A stretch of DNA of 64,000 bases from Pontibacter chinhatensis (GTDB taxonomy: Bacteria; Bacteroidota; Bacteroidia; Cytophagales; Hymenobacteraceae): positions 124,001 to 188,000 of the forward strand of contig NZ_FOOT01000004.1 of the NCBI RefSeq assembly GCF_900113285.1, in the 5' to 3' direction. The first letter of the stretch is position 1; each line of letters opens with the position of its first letter. The translations under genes were made by a program, and so were the position numbers. A model generated the notes under the pieces. That model worked only from the letters and a program-made list of their open reading frames with translations, had not been told where the DNA came from and did not search any database. Shown one piece after another: positions 54,797-62,957 of this stretch.

Positions 54797-55438
54797 CTTG
54801 GTGTTGACGTGAGATGTTCTGGAGATGGGGCTAATATAGCAAAAGTATTCAAACATACTAGTGGTTATCTGAATACAGTTTTCTGAAACAAAGAACGGCC
54901 TCAGGAGAGCGTAAGTAAGGCGTATTTTCGGATACCTTTTTTTGAATACACTCCTGCCCTCTAAACAAAAGGCTGAAGGACTGGCGCCAGAGATTGCCAT
55001 TCGAAAAGATTAAGCAGCTATTAAACACTCATAAGTGCCTCATTAAAGCTTGGATTAGAAGCTGATTAATCTTTCCAGGCACATGGTCCATTGCGCTCAT
55101 GGAAAGTCGGAAGTATCAGTATGGCCTCCTGTTCGTGCCTGCCTGCAAGTGCTCTCAATATTGTTTCTTCTCAGTGCCTCTAAAGGCTCTTGTTGCTCTT
55201 AAAATCAGCTCTCTCCTGCATGCCCAATGGACGTATCCCTCCCCTTCCAACCAACTGCAACGTTCTAGGAAATTAATTTTAGGGATTTATTTACGTGGTG
55301 TATCAATGATTCTAAAGTATAAAGGTTTATTAATTAAAGATTAATTCATCCCATTTTTGATTTCCACTGGATTAACCTACTTGTAAGAAATTTATGAGAA
55401 ATAAGTCCTTTCATTTTGGGGATGTTCAAAATACTTCT
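54797..55438. other. Non-coding stretch between recombinase and hicA
   Basis: About 640 bases, AT-rich with stops in all frames. It probably holds the recombinase promoter near 54830-54870. The plus-strand frame at 55099-55344 has no protein-like pattern. Nothing else seen. Confidence 0.45.
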
Positions 55439-55475
55439 TTTACATTTGCAACTAAAATTCAGTTGCAAATGTAAA
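55415..55475 (+). promoter_or_regulatory. hicAB promoter with palindromic operator
   Basis: A perfect 15-bp inverted repeat (55439-55453/55461-55475, 7-base spacer) whose left arm contains a full -7 box TACATTTG (55441-55448). A TTTG at 55415-55418 could be the -33 box. The placement fits autorepression by HicB. Confidence 0.7.
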
Positions 55476-55492
55476 CAGGAAGGAGTATATTA

Positions 55493-55741
55493 ATGTCACG
55501 AAAAGACAAGTTGATAAGCCGGTTCTGCAGTTGCCCCTCAGATTTTACCTGGGCAGAGCTGGTCACACTATTGAATAGTTTGGGGTATGAGGAACATACA
55601 GGCGGCAAGACCGGTGGCAGTCGCAGAAGATTTTGGAACCAAACTACCGGCCATGTGATCAACCTTCACAAGCCACATCCGGATCCGATACTGAAGCGTT
55701 ACCAAATCAGAGCAGTTATCGCTGAGTTGGGAATATGCTGA
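55493..55741 (+). CDS. hicA: HicA-family mRNA interferase toxin
   Basis: 82 residues of the HicA double-stranded-RNA-binding-like fold: DFTWAELVTLLNSLGYEEHTGGKTGGSRRRFW, then GHVINLHKPHPDPILKRYQIRAVIAEL. The usual GSH is GSR here, as in a HicA subgroup in which the LHKPHP histidines follow. It cleaves mRNA when unopposed. Preceded by AGGAAGGA and a palindromic operator, and followed by hicB after 59 bases. Confidence 0.9.
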   Translation: MSRKDKLISRFCSCPSDFTWAELVTLLNSLGYEEHTGGKTGGSRRRFWNQTTGHVINLHKPHPDPILKRYQIRAVIAELGIC

Positions 55742-55800
55742 TAGATAACTAAAGCGCGAAATATACAATAACGAAGAACACACAAGTAATAACCGTAAAA

Positions 55801-56142
55801 ATGAGCAACACTATCAAGTACAAGGACTATATCGGCAGCGTCGAGTATAGCGCCGAGGACAGAGTGTTTTTTGGCAAGGTTGAGTTTATAAATGACCTGG
55901 TAACATTCGAAGGAACGACCGTAGAAGAACTGGAGGCAGCGTTCCAGGAAGCCGTAGAGGACTACCTGGAGATGTGCCGCGAAATCGGCAAGCAACCTGA
56001 GAAAGCTTTCAAGGGAACGTTCAACGTAAGAATGCAGCCAGAACTGCATAAACAAGCGGCGAGGGTCTCAATCGAGAAAGGTATGAACCTAAACCAACTA
56101 GTAGTCGAAGCTGTGAGCCAGTATGTGCAGCATGCTCACTAA
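55801..56142 (+). CDS. hicB: HicB-family antitoxin
   Basis: 113 residues. An N-terminal HicB partial RNase-H-like fold (YKDYIGSVEYSAEDRVFFGKV, FEGTTVEELEAAFQEAVEDYLEMC) and a C-terminal ribbon-helix-helix (GTFNVRMQPELHKQAARVSIEKGMNLNQLVVEAVSQYV). It neutralises HicA and should repress the operon at the palindrome 55439-55475. Second gene of the pair. Confidence 0.93.
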   Translation: MSNTIKYKDYIGSVEYSAEDRVFFGKVEFINDLVTFEGTTVEELEAAFQEAVEDYLEMCREIGKQPEKAFKGTFNVRMQPELHKQAARVSIEKGMNLNQLVVEAVSQYVQHAH

Positions 56143-56302
56143 GATTGTATAATCATTTATGGAGCCACCCCCAACCGGGTGGCTTCTTTATGTCCACAAC
56201 GCCTATTTAATGAGTCGAGGGGTAATTTTATAGCTCTGCTCCTTCCGAGAAACCATCCCGCTCTTCCCGATGATGGCGTGTTAAGATTTCCTTGCAAAAA
56301 AG

Positions 56303-56349
56303 CTGCAAATAAATCGCAAATAATCCGGCTTGCCTCCTTATTAACTTTG
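56303..56349 (+). promoter_or_regulatory. Duplicate of the HTH-gene leader
   Basis: Direct repeats GCAAATAAAT/GCAAATAATC (56304-56325) and a perfect -7 box TAACTTTG (56342-56349), followed by the shared GAGAGGCGTATGA. It parallels 26962-27034. Confidence 0.6.
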
Positions 56350-56373
56350 TGTCGTACCAAATGAGAGAGGCGT

Positions 56374-56600
56374 ATGACAAGCGAATTCTTAGCAGTTATC
56401 GGAAACCGTGTTAACCAGTTAACTATGAATAACTGGCCACAAGCAACAAACGACTTTCCAGCTACAGGCCAAGCAGATACTCATTGGTTTCCCCTAAGGC
56501 CGCTACTTTTGCTAAGACCAGCACAGGCTCCTCCCACTCCAACAAATTAACCAAAGGTCAAGCAACATCTATAAGCCGAGATTGAAGCTGAATAACTAAT
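56374..56600 (+). pseudogene. Decayed excisionase-like HTH gene
   Basis: Its leader matches that of the intact gene at 27031. The frame from ATG 56374 (MTSEFLAVIGNRVNQL) resembles the intact N-terminus (ENPFAIIEKRIDRI), then drifts into low-information sequence and stops at 56550. Nucleotides about 56555-56600 still match the 3' end of the intact gene (GCCGAGATTGAAGCTGAA versus GCTGAGATCGAGGCTGAA). Most of the HTH domain is lost. Confidence 0.6.
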
Positions 56601-56737
56601 ACCCATGAGCGTTTCAACTGCTAATGGCTGCCTGTGTCCCGCTCACAGGAACTGACTCCAATCGAGTATGAGTAATAAAAATTTACTATCAGACAAAGTC
56701 ATTAATTTATCATTCACACAAAAGAAAGGAGGATAAC

Positions 56738-57136
56738 ATGAATGAACTTAATGTGCGCCAGGATGCTGTTAACGATTTTGAAATTAGTCTGAATAATTCA
56801 TACGGTGAAATCCCATTTTGCCTAGTCGAAGAGGATATGGTAGAGGCTGATTTTATGGAGAGTAGATTTAAACATAAAAAAATCCGTGACTTCATAAAGA
56901 AAGAACATGTCAAGGAATTCATGCATGAGCTGAGTAGTGAAATATTAGGTCCAGCCTTGGTTAAGAGACACTGGGGCCCTGATTCTGAAACCTGGATGCA
57001 CAAGATACTGGCTTTGAAGTATGCCGCATGGCTGAATCCAAGTTTTGAACTGTGGGTGTATAAGCAAGTAGAGAAACTATTATCGGCTGAACATAACCTT
57101 AAATGGGAAGACTTGGTCCTTCAGATTGAAGAATAG
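56738..57136 (+). CDS. KilA-N domain protein, copy 1
   Basis: 132 residues. The KilA-N signature is seen in the C-terminal half: ALVKRHWGPDSETWMHKILALKYAAWLNPSFELWVYKQVEKLL. KilA-N is a DNA-binding domain of phage and mobile-element proteins. A textbook Shine-Dalgarno (AAAGGAGG) six bases before the ATG is unusual for Bacteroidetes and suggests phage ancestry. It is a tandem paralogue of the 57318 gene with a similar leader. Confidence 0.85.
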   Translation: MNELNVRQDAVNDFEISLNNSYGEIPFCLVEEDMVEADFMESRFKHKKIRDFIKKEHVKEFMHELSSEILGPALVKRHWGPDSETWMHKILALKYAAWLNPSFELWVYKQVEKLLSAEHNLKWEDLVLQIEE

Positions 57137-57317
57137 CTCTTTGCGTAGGCCAAGGGCAAGCAACATCCATATTCTTTAACCGGAGCTGAATCATCAGCGC
57201 TCGAGACTACTTCCATCAACTAGCAGGTGCCTGAAGTTGGTTACAGATAATGGAATTTGTTAATGGCTTAAAGCCAGTGTTTCACCTATCATTCACATAA
57301 AAAGAAAGGAGGAAAAC

Positions 57318-57731
57318 ATGAAAAGTCTTGCCGTAAAAGTATTTGATTCCAACAATATTGAGATTTACCCAGATGGTGATTCTAGAAGGCTTTTCCTTAA
57401 CTTCAATAAAGAAAAGATGGTAAATGCCTCATTATTGGCATTCGAGTTTCCAGAAAAAAATATCAATGACTTCATCAAGGATAAACAAGTCATAGCATTC
57501 ATGGAAAGGTTGGGCGAGGAAACAGGAAGACCTGTCTTAGTCAAAGAGTACTGGGGCTTCGAATATAGTATTTGGATGCATAGGGCATTAGCTTTTAAAT
57601 TTGCAGCTTGGCTAACTCTAGACTTTGAACTATGGCTGTATGATGTTGCAGAGAATATGCTTTTAGCTGAAACTGACTATCCTGACACTGAGCCTTCAGA
57701 AGAAGGAAATAATAACCAGATTGACGACTGA
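57318..57731 (+). CDS. KilA-N domain protein, copy 2
   Basis: 137 residues, diverged from copy 1 but aligned along its length: MVNASLLAFEFPEKNINDFIKDKQVIAFME, PVLVKEYWGFEYSIWMHRALAFKFAAWLTLDFELWLYDVAENML. The N-terminus is longer and the tail acidic (DYPDTEPSEEGNNN). The same TATCATTCACAtAAAA...AAAGGAGG leader precedes its ATG, showing a tandem duplication including the ribosome-binding region. A shared terminator follows. Confidence 0.83.
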   Translation: MKSLAVKVFDSNNIEIYPDGDSRRLFLNFNKEKMVNASLLAFEFPEKNINDFIKDKQVIAFMERLGEETGRPVLVKEYWGFEYSIWMHRALAFKFAAWLTLDFELWLYDVAENMLLAETDYPDTEPSEEGNNNQIDD

Positions 57732-57760
57732 CTTTCAGTACAGAGTACTTAGGATAAATT

Positions 57761-57805
57761 TACCCAGGCGAACTTGTTCCCTTTGTGGGATGATTCGCCT
57801 GGGTA
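57761..57805. terminator. Bidirectional terminator between KilA-N copy 2 and the integrase
   Basis: A perfect 12-bp stem (57761-57772/57794-57805) with A/T-rich flanks on both sides. Confidence 0.85.
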
Positions 57806-57890
57806 TTTAAGTATCCGCAAAAAGCAATGTTCTGTAGCCTCTTTTGCTCTTTAGTAGTATTCAGGCTCATGACAGGTAAAATATCCCTAT

Positions 57891-59159
57891 CTATTCTACC
57901 TCAGCTTCTTCCCTATCCTTTCTAAAAGCTGTTAGCTGAGCGGCAAAGTGCTTCTTAAGATCGCTCTCAAAGCTATCCAGATAGTTTTCGGTTGTTTTCA
58001 TATCGCTGTGCCCGAGAGACTCCGATATAAGCTCCATTGAGGCGCCTGAACGTTTAAGTACAGTTGAGAAGGAATGGCGCGCGGTATAGGTAGACACGTT
58101 CTTTTCTATGCCTACTTCTGCAGCTATCCTCTTAATATACTTGTTTATGGCCTTGGTTGCGTATCGTACCTGAGCCAGCTCTTCCTCCGGAGATAGCCCT
58201 TTCTTCAGGATCGGGAAAATGTAACTATCGCTCTTAGCAGGTTTATTGCCCCAACGTTTAATGATTTGCTTCATCTCAGGGGTGAGTACAGCAACGATAG
58301 GTTTTATATTCTGCCTGTTCGTCCGTTCCGTCTTTGCCCTAACGAAGGTAATTTCGTCGCCTATGATATTCTCATACTTTAAGCGAGCCATGTCCTTTAC
58401 ATTGATACCGTTGCACAGGTAGGAGAAAAACCACAAGTCCCTTGCTTTGGCCTCTCCGTCATGCTTGGGCTCATAGGTAACGATCTTTTCAATGTCACTT
58501 AGAGTAAGCGCCTTTTTAACATTGCGGCTGGCCGGGATAGTGTATTTCCTTTTGCCAAAAGGGTACATTTCAGGATTAACCTCTCCAGATGCTATGGCGT
58601 CATTGAAGACGGCACGCAGGGGGCGTAGATATATACCGACGGTAGTCAAAGATTTACCAGATCCTACCATCCATTTCTCGTATGCCTGCAGGAAGGTTTT
58701 TGTAACCGAAGTGAACGGCAGGGGCTTATTTTTACAAAATTCAAGCAGAGATTTGTAGGAGCATTCGTAATTGCTTGCTGTTCCAGCCCGCCCCTCTTTT
58801 TTGATTTCAGCAATCTTGTATCGGTATGCGGCAAATACATCTCCCTTTTTATAATCTGTTACGTACCTGCTCTCGAAAGCTTCAAAGCTGAAGACAGGCA
58901 GCTTCTCGATCACCTCTAGTGCTGCGTGTTCTGCTTTGTCCAGGCTGATGCTAACTTCTTTGTAGCCGCCGCGAGCCTTGGGGTTGCGTATTTTCTCGAA
59001 CTCAGCTAAGGTGTATCGATAGGGCTCCCCCCTCTCGTTAATAACCGGGTAGTACTTTTGCTTACGCTGGTAGGTGATCCTTAGCTTTACGGGATAGAGG
59101 CCATCACTATGTGATCTGCGTGTGTCAAGAATGATGGCAGTGGAGACTTTTTGCTTCAT
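57891..59159 (-). CDS. int: Tyrosine integrase of the island
   Basis: 422 residues from ATG 59159; a start at 59204 would overlap the arm-site repeat 59186-59208 and adds atypical residues. The N-terminal arm-binding domain (KQKVSTAIILDTRRSHSDGLYPVKLRITYQRKQKYYPV) is followed by a SAM-like core-binding domain (about 115-205) and the catalytic domain. TARHSFST supplies the second Arg, LGHSDMKTTENYLDSF the His and Tyr. The first-box Arg is absent (SYLCNGINVKDMARLKY), as in IntDOT-like enzymes. It catalyses integration into tRNA-Arg. Confidence 0.95.
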   Translation of the reverse strand: MKQKVSTAIILDTRRSHSDGLYPVKLRITYQRKQKYYPVINERGEPYRYTLAEFEKIRNPKARGGYKEVSISLDKAEHAALEVIEKLPVFSFEAFESRYVTDYKKGDVFAAYRYKIAEIKKEGRAGTASNYECSYKSLLEFCKNKPLPFTSVTKTFLQAYEKWMVGSGKSLTTVGIYLRPLRAVFNDAIASGEVNPEMYPFGKRKYTIPASRNVKKALTLSDIEKIVTYEPKHDGEAKARDLWFFSYLCNGINVKDMARLKYENIIGDEITFVRAKTERTNRQNIKPIVAVLTPEMKQIIKRWGNKPAKSDSYIFPILKKGLSPEEELAQVRYATKAINKYIKRIAAEVGIEKNVSTYTARHSFSTVLKRSGASMELISESLGHSDMKTTENYLDSFESDLKKHFAAQLTAFRKDREEAEVE

Positions 59160-59185
59160 ACTTTTCACCATTTGTTGTACATACG

Positions 59186-59208
59186 ATGTACATACAATTT
59201 GCATACAT
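59186..59208. repeat. Right arm-type integrase site (23-bp repeat)
   Basis: Identical to 11935-11957. An extra TGTACATACGA copy lies directly beside it (59176-59186), so the half-site is tandem here. Confidence 0.7.
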
Positions 59209-59321
59209 TTCGCTAGAATGTCAAGAAACGACAGTTACTAACAAGAGTCAAAAACCGCCTCTACAGCTCAGAATCGAACATTTCGAAACATCTGGAATTT
59301 ACTATATAGTACTTAGATAAA

Positions 59322-59366
59322 ACTACGAATCAGAAGGTTAGGGGTTCGACTCCCTTCGTGACCACC
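59322..59366. other. attR: displaced 3' half of tRNA-Arg
   Basis: A 45-bp perfect copy of 11845-11889. It lacks the 5' half, so it is not a functional tRNA. Confidence 0.9.
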
Positions 59367-59370
59367 GAAA

Positions 59371-59400
59371 AGCCTCTCAGAAGCATCTGAGAGGCTTCTT
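59371..59400 (+). terminator. Probable original terminator of tRNA-Arg
   Basis: A perfect 10-bp stem AGCCTCTCAG/CTGAGAGGCT (59371-59380/59387-59396) with a T-rich tail. It now sits behind the tRNA fragment at the right end. The following 260 bases to 59664 show no gene. Confidence 0.8.
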
Positions 59401-59664
59401 TATTTTACAGGGTACCAAATTAGACACTACTTGCTTGCCTCAGCATTAGCAACCCGGCTCCTGCTGTTATCTCTTGCACCTCAAAGCTTCCTGGTCCTGC
59501 TTAGCCAGGCGTTTGTATATCCCCCACTTGCCTTCTTGGCATTGTCTCCGCTGTAACCCCTCTCCCTTACAACCGTTACAAACTGAGGCAACAGGAAAAA
59601 TAGCCCCAAGAGCTCCCCGGCCAGGCACTCAGCATGCCTGCCTTTTCCGTTAAGTATCGACCTT

Positions 59665-61353
59665 ATGAATATCACGCATTTTGTTATAATTCCTAGTATT
59701 ACGCAAAGAATCAGCACCCGTTTTCGCCTAACCCTGCTCATCAGTATACTTGCCTTACTGCCCATGGCCTCCTTCGCGCAGGAAGCTGAGCAGGATACAG
59801 TAGCAGCTGCACCAGCCTGGCCGGAGGACTCGCTGGGAAGGCGAACACCGCGCGGCACGGTTACCGGCTTCTTCAGCGCCGTGGCTGACCAGGACTATAC
59901 AAAAGCTGCCTTCTACCTGAACCTCATCTCCCCTATCGACACCATTCAGGATGGCGCCGCTACGGCAAAAGCCCTGCAAAGGCTGCTGGACCAGAACAGC
60001 AGGTTCCTGCCACGCTCCTGGATAAGCAATGAACCAGATGGCCGCCTCGACGACGACCTGCCCCCTAACTTGGAACGGGTAGGCAGTGCCACGTTAGATA
60101 GCCTCAGGATTGACTTAATTCTGGAAAAGACTGAAGGTGCGGAAGGTGGCCCCATATGGCTCTTCTCTGCCGAGACAGTGCGCAAAATACCAGTGGCAGC
60201 CATTGGAACCGAAGCAACTGTTATAGAAAAAACGCTGCCCAATTTTCTGGAAGATAATAACCTGGGCGGCGTACCTGTTGGCCATTGGATAGGCATGCTG
60301 GTGATAGCCATCATCTCGTACCTGGCCGCCTGGGGGCTTACCGCGGCGCTTGCCTGGCTCATACATTATATCTGGCGCAAAACCCGGGAAGAGCCAACCT
60401 ATGGCGTTATCAGGGCCTTCTCGCTACCCATCAGGCTATACTTAACTGCTGTTATTCTGGTCATGCTGAGCCAGCGCTTCGGCATCTCCATCGTGCTGCG
60501 GCAGCGTCTTAGTGAGTTTACAATCATTGTAGCTCTCGTTGCAGTACTCCTCCTACTGTGGCGCCTCGTGGATGCGATTGCCAACTTCAGCCGGCGGCGC
60601 CTTACCCACCGCAACAACATGGCGGGTATTTCCATCGTGCTGTTCCTGCGCCGTGCCGCCAAGGTTGCCCTGCTTGTAATAGGCACTATTGCTATACTTG
60701 ATACGCTTGGTTTTGATGTGACGACAGGGCTTGCCGCACTTGGCATCGGTGGTATTGCGCTGGCGCTGGGAGCACAGAAAACGGTAGAGAACTTTGTCGG
60801 AAGCGTTACGCTCATTACCGATCAGCCTGTGCGGGTTGGTGACTTCTGCACCGTAGGCAACACCTCCGGCACAGTGGAACAGATCGGCATGCGTTCCACA
60901 CGCATCCGCACTTCAGAGCGCACCATCGTCACGATTCCAAACGGGGATTTCTCTTCTCAGAAAATAGAGAACTTTGCCTTCCGTGACCGCTTTCTGTTTG
61001 CCCCCGCCCTCCGGTTGCGCTACGACACCTCCCCAGAGCAGATACAGGCGGTACTTAGCGCCCTACGCCAGATACTGGCCTCGCATGACAAAGTAGATAA
61101 GGGAAGTGCCCGGGTGCGCCTGACCGAGATCGGCACCGACTCCCTGAAGGTAGAGATCTTCACCTACATACTTACCAGCGATTTTAACGAGCAGCTGGAG
61201 ATAAAGGAGTCGCTGCTGCTGCGCATGATGGAGGCTGTGAACACACAGGGCAAAGGCTTTGCGCTGCCGGCCCAGCAACTGCTGGTTACAGAAAATGGTA
61301 ACGGTAAGGCAGATCACCGGAAAGACGTCAGTGACACCTCACCTGAAGTATAA
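59665..61353 (+). CDS. MscS-family mechanosensitive channel with periplasmic N-domain
   Basis: 562 residues. A signal peptide (to about ASFAQE), a soluble N-terminal domain (about 45-200) with GTVTGFFSAVADQDYTKAAFYL, then about five membrane helices. The pore helix and MscS core follow: TGLAALGIGGIALALGAQKTVENFVGSVTLITDQPVRVGDFCTVG. The cytoplasmic vestibule contains GMRSTRIRTSERTIVTIPNGDFSSQKIENFAFRDR. It opens under membrane tension to release osmolytes. Core DNA with several TATACTT words. Confidence 0.95.
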   Translation: MNITHFVIIPSITQRISTRFRLTLLISILALLPMASFAQEAEQDTVAAAPAWPEDSLGRRTPRGTVTGFFSAVADQDYTKAAFYLNLISPIDTIQDGAATAKALQRLLDQNSRFLPRSWISNEPDGRLDDDLPPNLERVGSATLDSLRIDLILEKTEGAEGGPIWLFSAETVRKIPVAAIGTEATVIEKTLPNFLEDNNLGGVPVGHWIGMLVIAIISYLAAWGLTAALAWLIHYIWRKTREEPTYGVIRAFSLPIRLYLTAVILVMLSQRFGISIVLRQRLSEFTIIVALVAVLLLLWRLVDAIANFSRRRLTHRNNMAGISIVLFLRRAAKVALLVIGTIAILDTLGFDVTTGLAALGIGGIALALGAQKTVENFVGSVTLITDQPVRVGDFCTVGNTSGTVEQIGMRSTRIRTSERTIVTIPNGDFSSQKIENFAFRDRFLFAPALRLRYDTSPEQIQAVLSALRQILASHDKVDKGSARVRLTEIGTDSLKVEIFTYILTSDFNEQLEIKESLLLRMMEAVNTQGKGFALPAQQLLVTENGNGKADHRKDVSDTSPEV

Positions 61354-61458
61354 ACGACATAAGTTTACTGTGTACTCTGCCACTAAAATCGCATCCTAGC
61401 TACTATAAAGTATAGCGTATACTTGAAGTTTTTACTTTCCCATTTCTATTTTAAGGGG

Positions 61459-62217
61459 ATGAACTCAAGACCTATACTTTCGTGGCTGGCAGGAGTGCTG
61501 CTGGCAGTAACGTTACAACCAGGAATAACCTTCGCCCAGGGCAGTGAGCGTGTAAAAGACCACAATACCAATGGCTGGTACATGTACTTCGGCGACCATA
61601 AGTTTGCAGAGAGGTGGGGAGTGCACACAGAACTGCAACTCCGGAGGCACAACACCCTTACAGACCCATTGCAACTGCTCCTTCGCACGGGCATTAATTA
61701 CGACCTGGCCCCAAACGCCATGTTTACGCTGGGCTATGGCTTTATTGAGTCGCACCCGTACGGAGACTATCCCGCAGCAGGGAAATTTCCGGAGCACCGC
61801 CTTTACCAGCAACTGCAGCTAAAGGGCAACCTGGCCCGGCTTGGCCTCTCGCACCGCTACCGCCTGGAGCAGCGTTGGGTAAAGCAACCAACCACCTCCG
61901 ACTATACTTACCTGAACCGTGCCCGCTACATGCTGAAGGCAACGCTGCCCCTGGCTGGCACTACCCTGGAGCCAAAGGAGTTTTTCCTGGCCGCATACGA
62001 TGAGGTGTTTATGAACTTTGGCAAGCAGGTGAGGCAGAATATATTTGATCAGAATCGCGCCTATGGGGCTATTGGGTACAGGTTCAGCAATACCGCATCG
62101 CTGGAGCTAGGTTACCTGCATCAGCTGGTGCAAAAGGCCAACGGCATCGTATTCGAGCACAACCACACGCTGCAAGTCAGCTTTTTCCATACGCTAGACT
62201 TCTCGGGCAGGGAGTAA
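61459..62217 (+). CDS. DUF2490 outer-membrane-type protein
   Basis: 252 residues from ATG 61459, where a signal peptide begins (LAGVLLAVTLQPGITFAQ); the ATG at 61423 adds 12 residues. The mature part is beta-barrel-like with alternating hydrophobic strands: GWYMYFGDHKFAERWGVHTELQLR, LLRTGINYDL, GLSHRYRLEQRWV, ending with EHNHTLQVSFFHTLDF. DUF2490 proteins are predicted outer-membrane proteins of unknown role. A terminator follows. Confidence 0.88.
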   Translation: MNSRPILSWLAGVLLAVTLQPGITFAQGSERVKDHNTNGWYMYFGDHKFAERWGVHTELQLRRHNTLTDPLQLLLRTGINYDLAPNAMFTLGYGFIESHPYGDYPAAGKFPEHRLYQQLQLKGNLARLGLSHRYRLEQRWVKQPTTSDYTYLNRARYMLKATLPLAGTTLEPKEFFLAAYDEVFMNFGKQVRQNIFDQNRAYGAIGYRFSNTASLELGYLHQLVQKANGIVFEHNHTLQVSFFHTLDFSGRE

Positions 62218-62221
62218 AATG

Positions 62222-62259
62222 CAAGCGCCGCAAAGGCATTGCTGCTTTTGCGGCGCTTG
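62222..62259 (+). terminator. Terminator of the DUF2490 gene
   Basis: A perfect 13-bp stem CAAGCGCCGCAAA/TTTGCGGCGCTTG (62222-62234/62247-62259). Confidence 0.85.
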
Positions 62260-62288
62260 TTCAGGGCATGTTATACTTCCCACTTTGC

Positions 62289-62633
62289 TCAGGCTGCCAG
62301 TTCCTCATGCAGCTCAAACCGATCTCTAAAATTCAGGAGTTGCTGCAACTGCTCCTCCGGCAGGCCAAACTTAAGGTGATCCTGCCTTAACTCTTCCCAT
62401 GAGCTAAAAAGCTTCCAGGTTTCGGATCTGCTATAAATAGAGGCTTCGCGCTCGGTTAAGGCCCGCTCAGAGAATGCCTGCAGCTCCACATCCTCCTCGC
62501 GCATAGGCACTGTCACCATGTCGGAGCAGCTGTTAAGCACCTCGATCACTTCTGCCTGACGCTCTTTGTTAGCCGGCAGATAGAAGTACCGCACCAGCGC
62601 GATTCTCGTTCGAGGGTTGGGCGAAAGCATCAT
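62289..62633 (-). CDS. Small cytoplasmic protein of unknown function
   Basis: 114 residues from ATG 62633; the frame continues to 62678 but the added residues are basic and unlike the rest. It has no signal. ALVRYFYLPANKERQAEVIEVLNSCSDMV and a later LPEEQLQQLLNFRDRFELHEE suggest a helical protein. No family recognised. Divergent from the bacilliredoxin. Confidence 0.65.
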   Translation of the reverse strand: MMLSPNPRTRIALVRYFYLPANKERQAEVIEVLNSCSDMVTVPMREEDVELQAFSERALTEREASIYSRSETWKLFSSWEELRQDHLKFGLPEEQLQQLLNFRDRFELHEELAA

Positions 62634-62919
62634 AGTAAAACTAATTTTGCGCCGCAGCAGTGTTGGCTGCCTTGGCAAATTGCTGCACCAGGTGCAGTTG
62701 TGTAATTTATAAGCATAATCCCAATTCAGGGGCCCTTTTCCACCTGAGCGGAAAAGTCATGGAGGGTTAAATTTCTTATACTTTAATCAGGATACAGAGG
62801 TTTTGTATCGAATGCATTTACACGAAAAGGTACAAGAGTTCAGTTCAATTTTGCTATCCTGTGTTATGGCACCCCCCGCTAATGTTTGCGTGTTTGCAAC
62901 TTTTGTAACTGGTATTTGT

Positions 62920-62927
62920 TAACTTTG
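62920..62927 (+). promoter_or_regulatory. -7 box TAACTTTG of the bacilliredoxin gene
   Basis: A perfect TAnnTTTG match 30 bases before ATG 62958. Several TTTG words lie upstream, so the -33 box is not fixed. Confidence 0.5.
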
Positions 62928-62957
62928 CAGTGTATTAACCTTTAACGCTGATTTATT

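Larger units (their letters stand above)
11845..59366. mobile_element. Genomic island integrated in tRNA-Arg (about 47.5 kb)
   Basis: Bounded by a perfect 45-bp direct repeat of the tRNA 3' half and following CC (11845-11889 and 59322-59366), with a tyrosine integrase just inside the right end transcribed inward. A 23-bp sequence recurs just inside both ends (11935-11957, 59186-59208). It carries metal efflux, a cassette-like array, an IS1182 element, a polysaccharide locus and toxin-antitoxin genes. No relaxase or conjugation genes are seen, so it is likely mobilised in trans or fixed. Confidence 0.88.

Noticed and set aside
55099..55344. 81-residue plus-strand frame before hicA
   Set aside because: No ribosome-binding site, no domain, AT-rich context.
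59322..59366. Second tRNA-Arg gene
   Set aside because: Only the 3' half is present; it is the right attachment site.
11845..59366. Prophage
   Set aside because: No capsid, tail, terminase or lysis genes; KilA-N proteins and an integrase alone do not show a phage.
59481..59858. 125-residue minus-strand frame overlapping the MscS start
   Set aside because: It overlaps the signal-peptide region of a clear MscS gene and lacks conserved features.
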